This document shows, piece after piece, positions 36,542-49,876 of a stretch of 64,000 nt of DNA. Made by a program: the position numbers and the translations under genes. Position 1 is the first letter of the stretch, and the number at the start of each line of letters is the position of its first letter. The stretch comes from Acanthochlamys bracteata. Taxonomy: Eukaryota > Streptophyta > Magnoliopsida > Pandanales > Velloziaceae. The stretch is from positions 6,952,463 to 7,016,462 of the forward strand of contig CM034134.1 in NCBI GenBank assembly GCA_019914995.1, read 5' to 3'. The notes beneath the pieces are model-generated. The model ran no database searches. It was not told the origin of the DNA and was given only the letters and a program-made list of their open reading frames with translations.

Positions 36542-36697
36542 ATGGGTTTTGAAGATGAAGATTTAAGGATGAAAGATGGAAAAGAAGAAGGGTTTTGGAG
36601 AAACAACGGACACTGTTCATCTTCAATCTCTTCTTGTTGTAATGTTTCATTGTTGTTTGTATCAAGACCACTGTGCAGCAGAGTACTTCCGCTTTGA
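36542..36697 (+). CDS. Upstream ORF 2 in the HD-Zip leader (51 aa)
   Basis: ATG at 36542, TGA at 36695. The peptide has an acidic/charged first half (MGFEDEDLRMKDGKEEG) and a Ser/Cys then hydrophobic C-terminus ending SRPLCSRVLPL. It ends about 120 bases before the main HD-Zip ATG. Some plant HD-Zip I genes (AtHB1 in Arabidopsis) have a conserved leader uORF that restrains translation. Whether this one is homologous cannot be settled here. Length and composition are better than expected for a chance ORF. Confidence 0.5.
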   Translation: MGFEDEDLRMKDGKEEGFWRNNGHCSSSISSCCNVSLLFVSRPLCSRVLPL

Positions 36698-36819
36698 ACA
36701 ACACAATTAGGTTTCTTTTTCTTTAGAGTGGAACAAAATTTTCAACCCAAGATCTTTGTGTTCTTGGTAGCTTTGATCTTGTGGAGTTGAAGTGATTAAT
36801 TGTTGTTTTTCTCTCCGAT

Positions 36820-38671
36820 ATGAAGAGATCAGCCAGCAAAGCAGACTACTTTGGAGAAGGTACTAACAAGTTTTTCTTCCTGATATTTTCTTCCATGTTG
36901 TAGTTTGCTGTTCATTATAAGGAAAACAAAAGTCTACGATTTTTAGGTCTATATTTGTTCATTTAATTGAAATCTTGCTAGACATTAATTTTATTTCAAG
37001 TAAATTTGTTTTTTTCCAAAGCATTATTCTGATTTCTATTGAGAATTGTGATAGATTCCCAGATCTCCTGTTATCTCGCATTTCAAGAACAAAGAACCAA
37101 AGGAAAATAAAGTTTTTTGAGAACTGCTCTGCAAAATTAACTTTCCTCTTTCTCTGCTAAGGAGCTTTTTTTTCATTTACCTTTCTTTTCTTTAATTTAG
37201 AAATATTCTGCAGACTGCTGCAAGCAAAACAGCTTTGTTTGTTGAAAAAAAGTTATCCTGCAGAACTTATCAATCTTTTTTTCTTGGAATCTGCAAAATT
37301 TTGTTCCTTGACAAACACCATACTTGCATAGGGTGTATCTTTTCGTTGTGTTCTTCAAATCTCATTGCTTTACTTTGGATCACGGCAACATCTACACCAA
37401 TTGTTTTCTTCTATTTTGCTATTATCGATCGATGTATAGTGGAAATTTCGGTTTTTTTTTTTTTGGGTGTTTATTTTACTGTGTTCTTTGGGTCTCATTA
37501 TGCTTGCCATGTAAAATCTTGAAAGGTGATGACGATCAGAGGAACATGTACAATCGCCACCAATCAACTCTTTTCGACGAAGACGATATGATCGACGGAA
37601 TGATCTCAGTTGACAGTCCAACACTCGCCGGTGAAAAGAAACGACGATTGAGCTCTGACCAAGTTCGCGCCCTTGAGAAAAGTTTCGAGGTTGAAAACAA
37701 GCTTGAGCCTGAGAGGAAAGCCAAGCTTGCGCTGGAACTCGGCCTGCAGCCACGCCAGGTTGCCGTTTGGTTCCAAAACCGTCGTGCTCGGTGGAAAACA
37801 AAGCAGCTGGAGCATGACTACTCTGCTCTTAGAAGCAGATATGAATCACTCAAGCAGGATTATGATTCACTTCATCTTGACAAGCAAAACCTTCTCTCTG
37901 AAGTAAGCATCTAGACGTTACCCGAATGTTCTTTCCCCTTCATATGCAGCTATAATCCGATGACCATATCTATGTTTAAAATACCGTGATATTCTTCTGT
38001 GAATTCTAACTACGTCAATTGGTAAATGCTCCAGTTCTTATAGGATGCGTGAAGGTGTCATGAATTAGTGTTCATAGTATCGAAACTACTGTACCTTTGC
38101 ATATAGTTCTGCTTGGTTAAATTAATGACCAGATAGCAAGAGTTCATAAATGTTTTATCGTTTGGGGATGGTAATTTTTGAACTTGGTGTGGATTGTTTA
38201 AGTTGTTGCTGAAAAAACATTCGTGTGATTGTGTAGATCAAGGCATTGAAGGCGAAGCTTGGAGTAGAAGAGAGCGTATCGATCTCCGTTAAAGAAGAGC
38301 CTGGAGCATCAACGGAGTCAGACAACAAGGCATCAGTCGTCATCAATGATCTTGCATCCGCTGGAACCTTGATTTACAAGGAAATCGGTTCATCAGAGAG
38401 CGACTCAAGCGCCGTTCTCAACGACGATAACTGCCCTAGTTCTTTAGTGCTTCAAATGCACTGCAACAATCATAGCAGCAACAACCAGCAGTCATCGCAA
38501 GAGCTGGAAACAACAATGGGGTTGTTATACCAACCCCAGCTGCTCAAATTTGAGGAAAGCAACAATGATGATGATTTCCTCGGCGGCGATGATGAACCTT
38601 GCAGCAGCTTCTTTGTCGATGAACAACCGCCGACTTTACCCTGGTACTGCTCAGACGATCAATGGAGCTGA
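36820..38671 (+). CDS. HD-Zip class I homeodomain-leucine zipper transcription factor
   Basis: Nuclear DNA-binding regulator; HD-Zip I dimers bind CAATNATTG-type sites, often in drought/ABA and light responses. Exons are 36820-36859, 37526-37902 and 38237-38671 (TGA), 852 nt, 283 aa. The homeodomain covers about residues 51-107, with helix 3 [17 protein letters not shown] heptad leucine zipper follows (about 108-143). The C-terminal part is acidic and Ser/Gln-rich, ending with the aromatic [11 protein letters not shown] typical of the ATHB5/6/16 subgroup. The first intron follows codon 13, and the tiny first exon begins [14 protein letters not shown]. No defects are seen. The exact paralogue cannot be assigned by eye. 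Confidence 0.94.
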
Positions 38672-40004
38672 CCGAAACTTCCTACAGTTTGAAATGAAGC
38701 GAAGACTGAACGCATGAACGTTGGAATTAATATGAGAAATTTTTTCTTTTTGTACAACTGCAAGAAAGAGAAAAACAAATTGTACGTAGCTCTTTTTATG
38801 TTTGCACCCTGTAAAATAGTTTTTATTGCAGAGTTGGGGATTGAAAGGGAAGGTGGAGATTGTGAAATAGTTGAATTGAGGGAGGGAAATGGAAAATTGT
38901 TAAGATCTAAGCTAATTATCTTTTCGTTTTAAGCCTACTGAAAGTTTCAAGCTTAGTAGTTATTAAAAATAACTTTACTGTATGTTTGTTTTACATAAAT
39001 CAAATAATATTAAACCAAATTTATTAGAATCTAAATAATAATTTCTTTGTAGCAGTGGGGACCTGTTCACATGGTCTGAGAAATTAGTGACAAAGACAAG
39101 TTTATATTATATATTTTTTTTGGCGTGTAATAGTTATCCGAATTTATTTTGTTATTATAAAATAATTGAATTTTATTTATATTTCGACTAAATATAGTAT
39201 TATAAAACATTTTATATTTTATTGAGTAACCTATTTTTAGTTTATTTTACTGAAAACTGACAAACTTTTTAAATAATTTTTTAGAAGTAATTTCTTAATT
39301 ATTTAAGAATAAGTCGCCATATTAGTCGCAACCGATCTTTCTCTTAATTAATTTTTTAACAACGGCTTAGTGCACCAAGCACTTTACTTACCCAAATATG
39401 CAAAAAAAAGTAAATTAAAGTCGCAAACATAATTTTCTATGATTAACTTCTACTAATTATGATTAGTTTAATTGATCCAACATGTCATCTAGAATCTATG
39501 TAATAGTTTAGGGATTATGAAATTTTCTATAAATTTTCAAGCGGTGGTTGCATGGGATCTTAAAACACTTTGAAAAAAAAAAGAAGAACAACTGTGTTTT
39601 GCAGGATTTGCTCCTTTCAAGAAGATTGTGTTCAATTGTTTTTTTATGTTTTTATTCATTTGTCTTTTTCTTTGTATTTGGTTGGTTCATTACATTAACT
39701 ATTCTTTAGAATCTATACACTTATATACTCTATAGATTTTTTAATTTTAAATCACAAATCGACCACTTACCTAAATAATTTTGTTTTTATTATAATTTGT
39801 ATCTGAAATATAGTATCAGAAATAATTTACTTCACCAGCTACTAACATTAAAAAACCAAACGTAGCTTGTGCAATTTTATCTATAGCGCAATATATATGT
39901 TTAAGAATATTTTAGAAATTTTTTCTGTAGGCAAAGTTCTCCTCATAGAGCTTGGATTTTTTGAAAAGGGCAGCAGAATTCTGCTCCGAGACTGAGCGGC
40001 GTTT
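38672..40004. other. 3' flank of the HD-Zip gene, no gene seen
   Basis: A 3' UTR of perhaps 300 bases, then A+T-rich intergenic sequence without recognisable features. Confidence 0.5.
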
Positions 40005-40257
40005 TGAGACTTAGAGAGTGATTTTAAAATTGAATTTTTTTAAAATAAAGCATATTTTTATTTTTTAAAAAATAAGTATTAATTTTTTGATTCAAAAAAC
40101 TAAAAATAAAAAATAAGAAAATTTCACTTCATAAAATTTTTTTATATTTTTTAAATTTTTAAATAATCTAAATATTTATAAAAAATATATTAAAAATATA
40201 AATTAAAAAATTGAAAAACTGATTTTTTGAAACGCTTTGTCAAAAGCACCCAGTAAC

Positions 40258-40515
40258 GCGTTTGGAAGAGCTTTTCAAAAACTACTTTTCAATTTTTTTT
40301 TATTTTATATTTTTTAATATATTTTTTATAAATATATAACAAAATTATTTAAAAATTTAGAAAGTATAAAAAAATTCTACGGAGTGAGATTTTTTTATTG
40401 TATATTTTTATTATTTTTTTGAAAATAAAAAAATAAAGCTCGTTTTTCAAAAAAAATAAAAATATTTTTTATTTCAAAAAAGTTCTATTTTATAAGCATT
40501 CCCAAACGCTCTATT
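40258..40515. repeat. MITE family A copy
   Basis: Left CGTTTGGAAGAGCTTTTC and right end, reverse complemented, AGAGCGTTTGGGAATGCTT, with the typical TTTTATATTTTTTAATATAT core. A related A+T-rich unit adjoins it at about 40005-40250. Confidence 0.6.
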
Positions 40516-40919
40516 ATTATGTCAGGTAGGCTTGCAATCTAAAACTAATTAGTTATAAAAAAATAGGCACAAAATAAAAGTACCAATATATGACGGATCG
40601 GTGAACCTAATCCGAAACTTAATCATTTAAATTTTATCGAATTTGGATCAATTTCGATCACGTGAAATTAATCCGGTAAATTGAATAGATTTGGATTGTA
40701 TCGAATTGATCCAAATTGATTATTTAATTTGTATATTTATTTCTATAACATATATTATTTTATAATTAAAAATATTAATATATAGCTTATTATATTTTTT
40801 TTCTTAAGCATATGTTACCTAATAATTTATACCTATTATTGTTAGAAAATCATTTTTATTTTAAGATTTTAATTATTTAATATGTTGATTCGAATTTGAT
40901 TTCGTTATTAAATAGTTAG

Positions 40920-40923
<4 letters not shown>

Positions 40924-40959
<36 letters not shown>
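40924..40959. repeat. (TA)n microsatellite
   Basis: Pure TA dinucleotide run of about 18 units, within an A+T-rich repeat. Confidence 0.9.
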
Positions 40960-40961
<2 letters not shown>

Positions 40962-41145
40962 TATTGAACGATTTGATTTATTATTAGATAATCGATCTGA
41001 AGCCAACATGTTAATCCATATTATCATCTCTATACAAAATCTATAGTAATTCAAAATTATATTACTAGCCAATATGAGATTATTTTTCTTAGATAACTTA
41101 ACATATATATCAAATAATTTATGTAGAAGTGTGGAGGAAGAAAAT

Positions 41146-41694
41146 TAGGAGTGGCGATTCGAATTTCTGAATTGGTTTCGCGTCGACCCACATAATAATC
41201 GGATCATAATTATTCAATCATAATTCAACTCATTATTTATATAGAACAAATTATCAATCATAATCCAATCTATTTCATAATCGTATCAATTTTAAATCGA
41301 CCTAATAAATAATTAAAATTATTAAAATAAAATTATAAATATTAATTTCTAATAATAATATATAAAAACTATTAATTATGATATATCTAAAAGAAAAAAT
41401 ATTAATTTCGATAAGATTTATAAATTAAATAAAAATTTGGATAAATTATGAAATATATACAAATTGAATTTAAATTTTATGTTATTATTTTCTAATTATT
41501 AAATAAATATATTATCTAAATAATTATACGGATTAAATAGATAAATTTTGGGTCAATCATAATCTGTTTAAATTTTTGGATCAATTTTGAGTTGATCCGA
41601 TATTGACCAAATTTGGATAAAAGTATCTTAATTCGATTTTTTTGAATTGATTTTGGATCGAGTTTTTAGGTTGGATCTAAAATTGCCACGTCCG
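41146..41694. mobile_element. hAT-type MITE, intact copy of the element split by the MULE
   Basis: Starts TAGGAGTGGCGATTC and ends AATTGCCACGTCCG. Internal blocks such as TTAATTTCGATAAGATTTATA and the TTTTATGTTATTATTTTC region match 5207-5503 and 12410-12677 in order. About 549 bp. The flanking 8-mers, AAGAAAAT and GAAAGAAT, only partly agree, so the ends may be off by a base or the insertion is old. Non-coding. Confidence 0.65.
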
Positions 41695-41699
41695 GAAAG

Positions 41700-44600
41700 A
41701 ATCCGATAAGAAATATAATAAAACAAGTAGAAAGTGAAAGTTCCTTAATACACTTTAAGGAATATTCTCATGTATCACATTGTTAGATAAAATAAAGGTA
41801 ACATATATCAAATAACTAGGCGATGAATGGGTACGAGCTATATTTAATTTTTAATTATTTCAATTTTGTAGTGGATTACATAAGAATATACAACCTCTAT
41901 TATGGAAGAGATTAGGTCGTAGTCGGTGGTAATTATCACTGTTTTTTAAAATTTTATTCAAGCTTTTGTTTTCTTCAATAAACTTTTTTAAGAAAATTTT
42001 ATTATTTTAAATATTTTCAAGCATCCCCTTGATATATGACTATAATGTCAGCATGTAGTAATGAAAACTTAGAAAATATAATATAATAATATATGATAAA
42101 TTCTTAAGATACTTATTTAGTCTTAATAATATTTATGCTATTTTAAATAGCATCTCTATTAAAACTGTGCTTGATGAGCTAATAAGATTAGTATATTTCT
42201 AGAAAATATTTGATGAAAGTTGCCTAACTATAAAAAATCCACTATAATTTCAGAGAAATAAAGTGATAAGGTTGACTTACTATATTCAAGTATCCAACTA
42301 GTTTAAACTAAATAAATAAAAACTTAAATTTTGATACAAGTCTTTAAATGCCAAAACAATAAAAATAAAAAAATAATAATAATAATATTATTATTATTTT
42401 CTCAAGTTGAAAACAAATTGTGCAATTTCTCTTTCATGTGTTAATTAATTATATAAAATATTGTTGTTCGGTTGTGTGACATTATTTGTTTTTAAATTGT
42501 AATAGGGCCATTTAGTGTTGAAAATTGCTAAGAACACAATGCTACAAATATTTTAGCACTGTTTATGTTTTATGGACTAAAGGAACGTTTGCTTTTAATT
42601 TTCAATTACTTTTTATTTTATACTTTTATAAAAAATATATATTTTATTAATTTTTATAAAAAAAATTTTCAAATATTTTTAATATTTTGTAAAAATTAGC
42701 TTAAAATTTAAAATTATACATCATAAAATTTTTATTATTTTTTTATTTTTAAAAAAATATTATTTAAAATATTTTATGAGAACCAAATAATAAAAATTTT
42801 GACGTTATAAATAATAATAATTATTATTTTATTAAAATAAAATTAATAAAATTTATTTTTTAAAATATATCTATTTTAAAAAAATTCTATTTCAGTACTC
42901 AAATCTCTAGAGTGCGAATATATTTTATTTTATTAGTTAGATTCTTCAGTTGAAGATGTTAAGCGGACATTAGCTGAATTTGTTTCTCTCGTAAGCTATA
43001 CCATAGGATTTGTTTATTTTTAACCCAAACATTATTTTTAAATATTTTTATATTACTTTTATAATATATATAAATTATTTTTTAATAAGTTATTTTTATA
43101 AATGTTTTAGAAATTTATGTTTTGCGCAAGTAAATATGTCTAAAAGTAGAAAAAAAAACTTTTTGTATAACTCTAAATCAAATATATAGAAACTTTTCGA
43201 AGTTTGAGAACGTTCGTAAGTTTTTTTATTTTAAAATTAATTAAAGTGAATAATAATAAAATTTTATAACATAAATTTTTTAATAATTATTAAATTTTAA
43301 AATATTATAATAAATTTAAATATTATAAATATAAATTAACAAACCCATAGACCAATAAAAATAAGATAACTAGAGAAGGACATACAATGAAAAGAGACCT
43401 TATCATTTCATAATAGTGATTAAAATAATTTATAATTTTTTTCAAATATTAGACACATAATATTAAAATAATCTATAACCTTACTCTCAGCATTGCTGGT
43501 TACAGAAAGATTTTGGATCCGTTTGACTAATTTTTTCAAAAAATTAAGTTTTAAAATTTAAATTATATTTTTTTATAAATATTTAGAAAATTTATTAAAA
43601 TTTTAAAAAATATCAAAAAATATTAAGAATTTTTTATTATATTATTTTTTAGTAAAAAAAGTAATTTTTAAATAAACAAAATATTTTTTATTTAGAAGAT
43701 TTTCATTTTTGTAAAAACAACATTTTAATTGCCGACTTTTTGGTTCAAATTATTAGTCGGTGAAATTACGGTCTGAGATTGTAAAAGTTTATTTGGCAAA
43801 AACTGTGACTTTATAATAATTATTCGCAAACTGGAGTCATTTTGAGTTTGAAGATTTTCAGATCTAGGTCATGTACTACTTAATTATCAATATCAGGTCA
43901 TATTCAGAATATTTGCAAACTCATATTTTCATTGACGCATCTATGGGTGTCTCTCGATTATAAGAGACATAGTTTTTCTCGCAAAATTTTTAAATTTTAA
44001 TTTATTTTTAAAATTTTAATTATTTCAAATTTACTGAATTTAAATTTCCTTTTCATAAAATTTAATTTTAGTTTAATCAGTTTTATTAAGCTCACATCGA
44101 TTAAATTTATTCTAATACTAAAAGTGTAATTTTTTTAATAATAAGAACTTCCTTTTGGGCCAAACAACCGATTTCATGTTTTTTTTGACAAATTTTCTTC
44201 TTCATAAATATGTAAAAGTCGTGGATTTAACTTGAACGTTTAGAAGTTATCAAAACCACGGTGGGCCCGCCGCAGCTGATCAACTTCAGAATAGGAGGAA
44301 ATTCAGTGCCATACACCTCCTTTAAATATTCCTTACTTTCACGAACTACAGTAAAATGTGGCCCACAAAATTCGCCATTTAGTTGGGGCCCATTAATAAA
44401 CTAGGCCCACTTGATTTATCTTTTTTCTTGTGTTTCTAGATGGAGTCCTTAAGTTTGATGTGACAATACAGCACGGACTGTGCACTGCAAGGACTGTACA
44501 GAAAGAACCAACCGCCAATTGCTCACAAAATAAAACACGAATAAAATTTATTTTCCTTTCTTTCTCTCATAAACGAAGAAGAACTATTATAATTACTTTG

Positions 44601-45517
44601 CCGAATAATTAGTTAATTAATATAATTAAAAATTTATGCTTCGTAGTCCCAAGTATGTATTGATACATAAATCTGTTATGCAATATCAGGCCAAACAGTT
44701 CTTGTTTATATTAGAGTGAGTACGTGATCTTCTTACTTAAAATTGAATTTTTTACAAAATAAATTTTAAAAATAAGTAAAATTAAGTTATTAAAACTAAT
44801 TTATAAACATAAATGTATAAACATCAATATAAAACTTTACTTTCAAATTTATTAACGGTAAAATAGACAAACATTGAAGGATCAGTTAAGATTCAGCAAT
44901 TAATGTAAATAAATTTTATAAGCTCAGATCTTCTTCTACTTTCAAGATTCCATTTTCTTTAACTTTTTAACTTGTAGTTAAAGAATTTATAACGATAAAG
45001 TGCTACCATTATCGCACACTTTATTACCTAAATTTATAATTAAAAGCTAAAATTATAAAACACACCAAACAAATCTTTTTAAAAAGCTAATAACAATTAT
45101 TCAAAGAAAGAAAATGTTAGCTCTTGAATGATTTCAAAGAGATTTTCATCAGCTTAGCTATATAGTCATAACAATATTTGCTGATGTAGTAACAAGTACA
45201 AGACTAGAGATGTAACATATGTAGGACGGTGATTGAAAGCGCTACGTAAATAAAAAGAAGATGCTTAGCCCAATTCAATTCCAGCTTTGTAAAGTAAGAA
45301 ATGAGAGCAAACCTCCGCAGATTCACGTCTTTAAAATTCCGAGCTCCTTCTGTACGAAGAGAATACTTCTGACTGTGTGAGAATTTCATGAGGAAAATGT
45401 CCTAGAGATCTCAAAACAAATATTCATCTACAGTTTCAGCGCAAGAATGCATACATCTACAATGCTTGATACCTCATTCCAGTTACAGTAATAGGTTGCT
45501 AGTAGTTACTAAGACCC

Positions 45518-45551
<34 letters not shown>

Positions 45552-45600
45552 TCAACAAACAAGATAGATGAACAGAAACGAAGTTGCAACCCTAATATTA
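41700..45600. other. A+T-rich intergenic region
   Basis: No genes were recognised. It contains weak MITE-like stretches (about 42570-42900) and a poly-A run of about 30 bases at 45519-45548. The LYM-type gene's 3' UTR probably occupies its right end. The 44270-44620 part is richer in G+C but shows no supported coding sequence. Confidence 0.5.
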
Positions 45601-45618
45601 CCGAGAAAATGGTCATAC

Positions 45619-48600
45619 TCATAACATGAATTTAACCAAATAGAACACTAGGGTGTAATGAAAATAATTTAGTCTACTATGAGTTGGAGCTGCAGAGACG
45701 CTTCCTGCAGGACCGCTTGCAGGAGAGACACCAGGCAGTGAAAAACCACCTGAGAGCGGACTTCGTGGAGTTATATCAGTACCACTTGATGGATGCGGTA
45801 CAGGGGATGGAGCAGGAGCGTCAATATCTTCATGAGGCAGTGTTGAAGGAGGGAGCACCAAAGGAGGAAACTGATGTTGTCCTGAATCCATTGAAAAGAA
45901 CATACTAACATCAGCAATTTCAGAAAGCATTCAGCAATTTCAGAAAGCATTACTAACGTATCAGTAATTGAAAACGACTAGTAACCTACCTGGGCACTGA
46001 GGTTGTAGAGATGACGACAACCTAGAACAAAAAAGCCGAATTAGCATCCACCTTTGTCCAAATAAACAAGTAGGAATGTCAGACAGTGGTGAATTAAATA
46101 GAACTTACGTGGTTAGAATAGTTCCATTGACAAAACCACCATAAGTACAAGAAGTGACGTTGCAGCCAGCACTGGTCAGTTGGGAGGTGACATTACCGAG
46201 CATTAGATTGCTGTTTGCACACTGCATGCTAGAGCAAGACGCCGCCAATGGAGCTGGTTTGCAATACAAGCTGATGAAAAAGAAAGCAGTAAACAATGAC
46301 AAGAGCAGATAACTAATTAAATATATCTATATTAACCAAAATGGTGTATACTTGAGATTTCCTGGTCCACAACTGCATTGTACACAATGACTCGCTGTGA
46401 TAGCATAACTCCCATTTGCCACAATTAAGCCGAAGTCTGATGCAAATCTTGGGAGCATTGACCAGCAGCCTGCAATGAAGCACCAGTGCAGACGAAATAT
46501 TAGTCCATAGGAAGATCCCCAAAGGACATTCACAAGTAATTCGAAGGACATAGGAAATCAAGAACAATTAGAAGAGAAAAACCTTTCCAACACTTCTACT
46601 GTACCCAACTGACAAATTAGCTAAATCAAATACGGTCAAAAGCACGAAAAAGACCAAAATAAAAACATGGGACTAACTGTCAACTTGAAACTAGCGTGTT
46701 AAAGGATCTCCGTTGCTCTTGGTCATAAACAGACCAGTACTGTTGCATGATTGCAACATAAAAATAAACTATATAAGTCCTGTCACACCATTTCATTCAT
46801 ATACTGGGCGTAAATTCTGGTTGACTACAATTTTCACATTATCATGATAGAGTAGTATAGTCAATTTCCAACAATGGAGAGCTCCAACGCCATACTACTA
46901 AGAATCTTTAACCCTTTTTTATTTCGTCATAGAAACTTTCTAGTAATTGAAGATTAAAGCATGCACCACATATTTTCTCAGAAGGTCTAGGGCCCTCTAA
47001 CCTTATAATATGTTTGATCCTTAAAACTAGTCAAACATTTATTTTACAGAAGCAACTTAAATTGTTTTTTCCATTTCAATTGTGATCATAGAACCTTTTA
47101 TACTGAGTATGGAGGAAATTGTGTCTAGATATCAAAAAGAAAGAATATTCAACCAATGCAAGAATGAGACAACCCTTCTAAGAGTTATTGTACAGTTACC
47201 AGGGTTGATGACCTACCATCAAATGAAATTGGTCTTTCTATGGGTGACTCTCAATGGTTACAGTTAAAACATTGAGCACAAAAAGAACGTAAAGAGATCA
47301 AAGAAGAGCTGAGCATAGAAACGCATCGAATATTAGCATGAAGTAACTGCCTATAAAAACATTCTTTCTGCTAAAATATATCATGCATCACTGCAGACTA
47401 TAGATAAAGAACATTGGAAGAGTGTTGTTACAGGGTCCAAGCATCTTTTGTCCTACAGCTAATAGCAAAACAAGTAACAGGGTGACAATGAAAAGAAAGT
47501 CTAGTGTGCAACTGTAAAGGCTAGTAAACAAACGTTTAGCTTCTCTCAAACAAACAGCTGTAGCTACATATCTCCAAAGAATCTTAAAGATCTTGGTTAA
47601 GAGATTTCTTGAATGACTAAAAAATTGATTTAATTTCAGCGCACCTTGGGTGACAGCACTGAGATTAACAGCTAAGCCAATGCATAAACTACTCCTTATC
47701 AGCTTTGCTTGATTAACACTAGTCATGCTCATTAAAAGCTCAATCATTAGTCGAGCGATCTAACTATGGTTAATGCTGTTGCCTTCATAAAATTAGATAA
47801 GATTGAGGTCGTTCCAGAGCTCATAAAGAACCTTATAAGGAAGCTCACAATGGATCCTAGACCCTTCTTGCAATGTGTGCATCAATTCTAACATCACATT
47901 TCAGTTTTACAAATTTAAAGTTATCACTACAGCTTTTATTCCAGAAGCATGCCTAAATCTAAAGAATTAAGATATATCAACTAAATAAGAAAGTTGCACG
48001 CATGGAGATAGAGATTTATGAATTTCCAAGTATGCCAAAAAGCCTAAAACAGTTATTCAAAGTTCTTAACGAAAGCAGATTACTCAATCAAATAATATCT
48101 TAGAGCTGGCATGCTAACCTTAGAAATGAACAGAATTGAAACATAAACAAGGTCATTTATAAGTTGTTTCTTTTTGCAAACCAACAACTTCACTTAACCC
48201 TGTGTAGCTTGGAACAGGGAATATATCACTTCCATACAAGCAACGCATGTTTTTCAATACCTATGAGCTTAGAACAGCACTTGCAGAAAGAAAACCTCGT
48301 ACATTCCACAGACGCGGTTCCTATCACCTAACAACACCTAACACAATCAACAATTCTCCTACAAATGGCATAACTACAACAAACAAAATCTACAGAAAGT
48401 CTTTCAAGAAAGCACATTGTTCAATGAAGTAACATACTAAGCAATACCTGGCAAAGGAATCGCGATAATATCTCCAGGCTTCACAGCAGGAGTCCCCATG
48501 GCATTCACGTTCATAATATCCGTAACTGTCGTTTCATACCGGTTGGCAATATCCGCAACCGTATCTCCATCAACAACAACATAAGACAGATACACAGCAG

Positions 48601-49117
48601 GGGTATTATTATCCGTGTTATTAAAACAAGTGCACGGTAACGGAACATTCAAAACCTGTCCGGCATCAAGCGCGACAGGATCCGGAAGATTATTCGCCTC
48701 CCGAACCTGGTCCGCTGAAACAAGCCCTGCGTAAACCGAACCAGCAATCGATGCGAGGGTATCCGCGGGCCGCGTTTTATACTTAACCAAAACCGATTTC
48801 CGAATCCCGTCCACACAGGAACAGACAACAGGAATCCTAAGGAATATTCCGGAAGGAAAGATATGGTTGATGACGTCAGCTGCAGTGAAATCGATGGAGT
48901 TTGCGGCGAGGATTGAGATTGGGTCGGCGTTGAAGAGAGAAGAGAGCTCGGAGAGTTTGAGGTCGGTGTAGAGCGTGTATCCGACGAGTGCGGAGCAAGT
49001 GTCGGCGCCGGAACAGGGTTCGATTGTTGATTTCGAGAACGAGATTGACGGAAACAGTAGTAGTTGAAGTAACAGAGCTGGTACTGCTGCAGAGAAGAGG
49101 CAAGAACAGTTCGCCAT
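45619..49117 (-). CDS. LysM domain GPI-anchored receptor protein (LYM1/LYM3 type)
   Basis: Cell-surface protein binding N-acetylglucosamine-containing microbial glycans (peptidoglycan for LYM1/LYM3), acting with a receptor kinase in immunity. Exons on the - strand are 49117-48448, 46469-46352, 46270-46109, 46021-45990 and 45881-45619, 1245 nt, 414 aa. A signal peptide spans about residues 1-28. Three LysM-like modules are separated by CxC pairs (CSC, CTC); the second and third read NNLPDPVALDAGQVLNVPLP and GDTVADIANRYETTV. A Cys-rich block has HCVQCSCGPGNL and SCTYGGFVNG. A Pro/Ser-rich linker and a hydrophobic tail (LVFYLVKFML) suit GPI anchoring. Start: the first ATG, giving MANCSCLFSAAVPALLL. 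No defects. LYM1 versus LYM3 is undecided. Confidence 0.93.
46470..48447 (-). other. Long first intron of the LysM gene
   Basis: 1978 bases between exons 1 and 2, GT-AG on the - strand. No nested gene or repeat of note was found. Confidence 0.85.
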
Positions 49118-49870
49118 TGTTGTGATTTTCAAGCTTTGATTAATTGATTGATGGATGAATGCTTCGCTAGGGTTTTGGATGCTATTTTTATCGATTACCG
49201 GCGGCGAGAAAAAGAAGGAAAGAGAGAAAGAGAGACAGAGCGCGTCGGGAAACGGGAAGGAATTTGAAACGAGAGAGAGAATGGAATGGAGTGTGACGCG
49301 AGGCGTGAGGCGGTCTGAGGAACTTCAAAGGACCAATAAGTGAGCGACACGTGGAAAGACGTACGGGGGAAAGTGGATTGTTTTGAGGACACTAGGAGTT
49401 GTCAGCAAGCAGATGTCCGCAGTCTTTTTAAAGGAATTTCGAATAAATAACACTTTTACTTAAAAAACATATTTGTAACTCATTTTAAAAAAATATTTTA
49501 ATCAAAATAATTAAAAATTTCTCAATATTATTATATTTTAGTCAAAGTAAAATTATTTCTAATAAATTTAAATATATTTAAGAAAAATTATTTCATAAAC
49601 ATTCATAGACATCTTCATATTGTTTGTGAAAAAAAATAAAAAAAATAAAATTTTATCTATAAAATTTTTTATATTTTTTAATTTTAAAAAATTATTTAAT
49701 ATTATAGAAAATTTATTGAAAAATTAAATCTAAAAAATTTAAAATAAAAATTTTGAAATATTGAAATAAAAAATTGAAAAGCACTCCTAAACATCAATTT
49801 AATCATGCAACTCATTTTTGACAGCTTATGCGTAAAACATTAACAAAATAATAGTTTAAAAATTACTGTA
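49118..49870 (-). promoter_or_regulatory. Upstream region of the LysM gene
   Basis: Leader and promoter of the divergently facing gene. The first 250 bases are purine-rich on + (GAGAGAAAGAGAGACAG), i.e. CT-rich on the coding strand, as in many plant leaders. No specific site could be named. Confidence 0.4.
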
Positions 49871-49876
49871 ACTGTC

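Noticed and set aside
37370-37815. Long antisense open frames opposite the HD-Zip homeodomain
   Set aside because: Shadows of the strongly coding + strand.
45519-45548. Poly-A run as the tail of a retroposed gene
   Set aside because: No coding remnant or flanking duplication next to it; more likely a simple A tract.
45684-45908. + strand open frame opposite the LysM gene's last exon
   Set aside because: Antisense shadow of the Pro/Ser-rich coding exon on the - strand.
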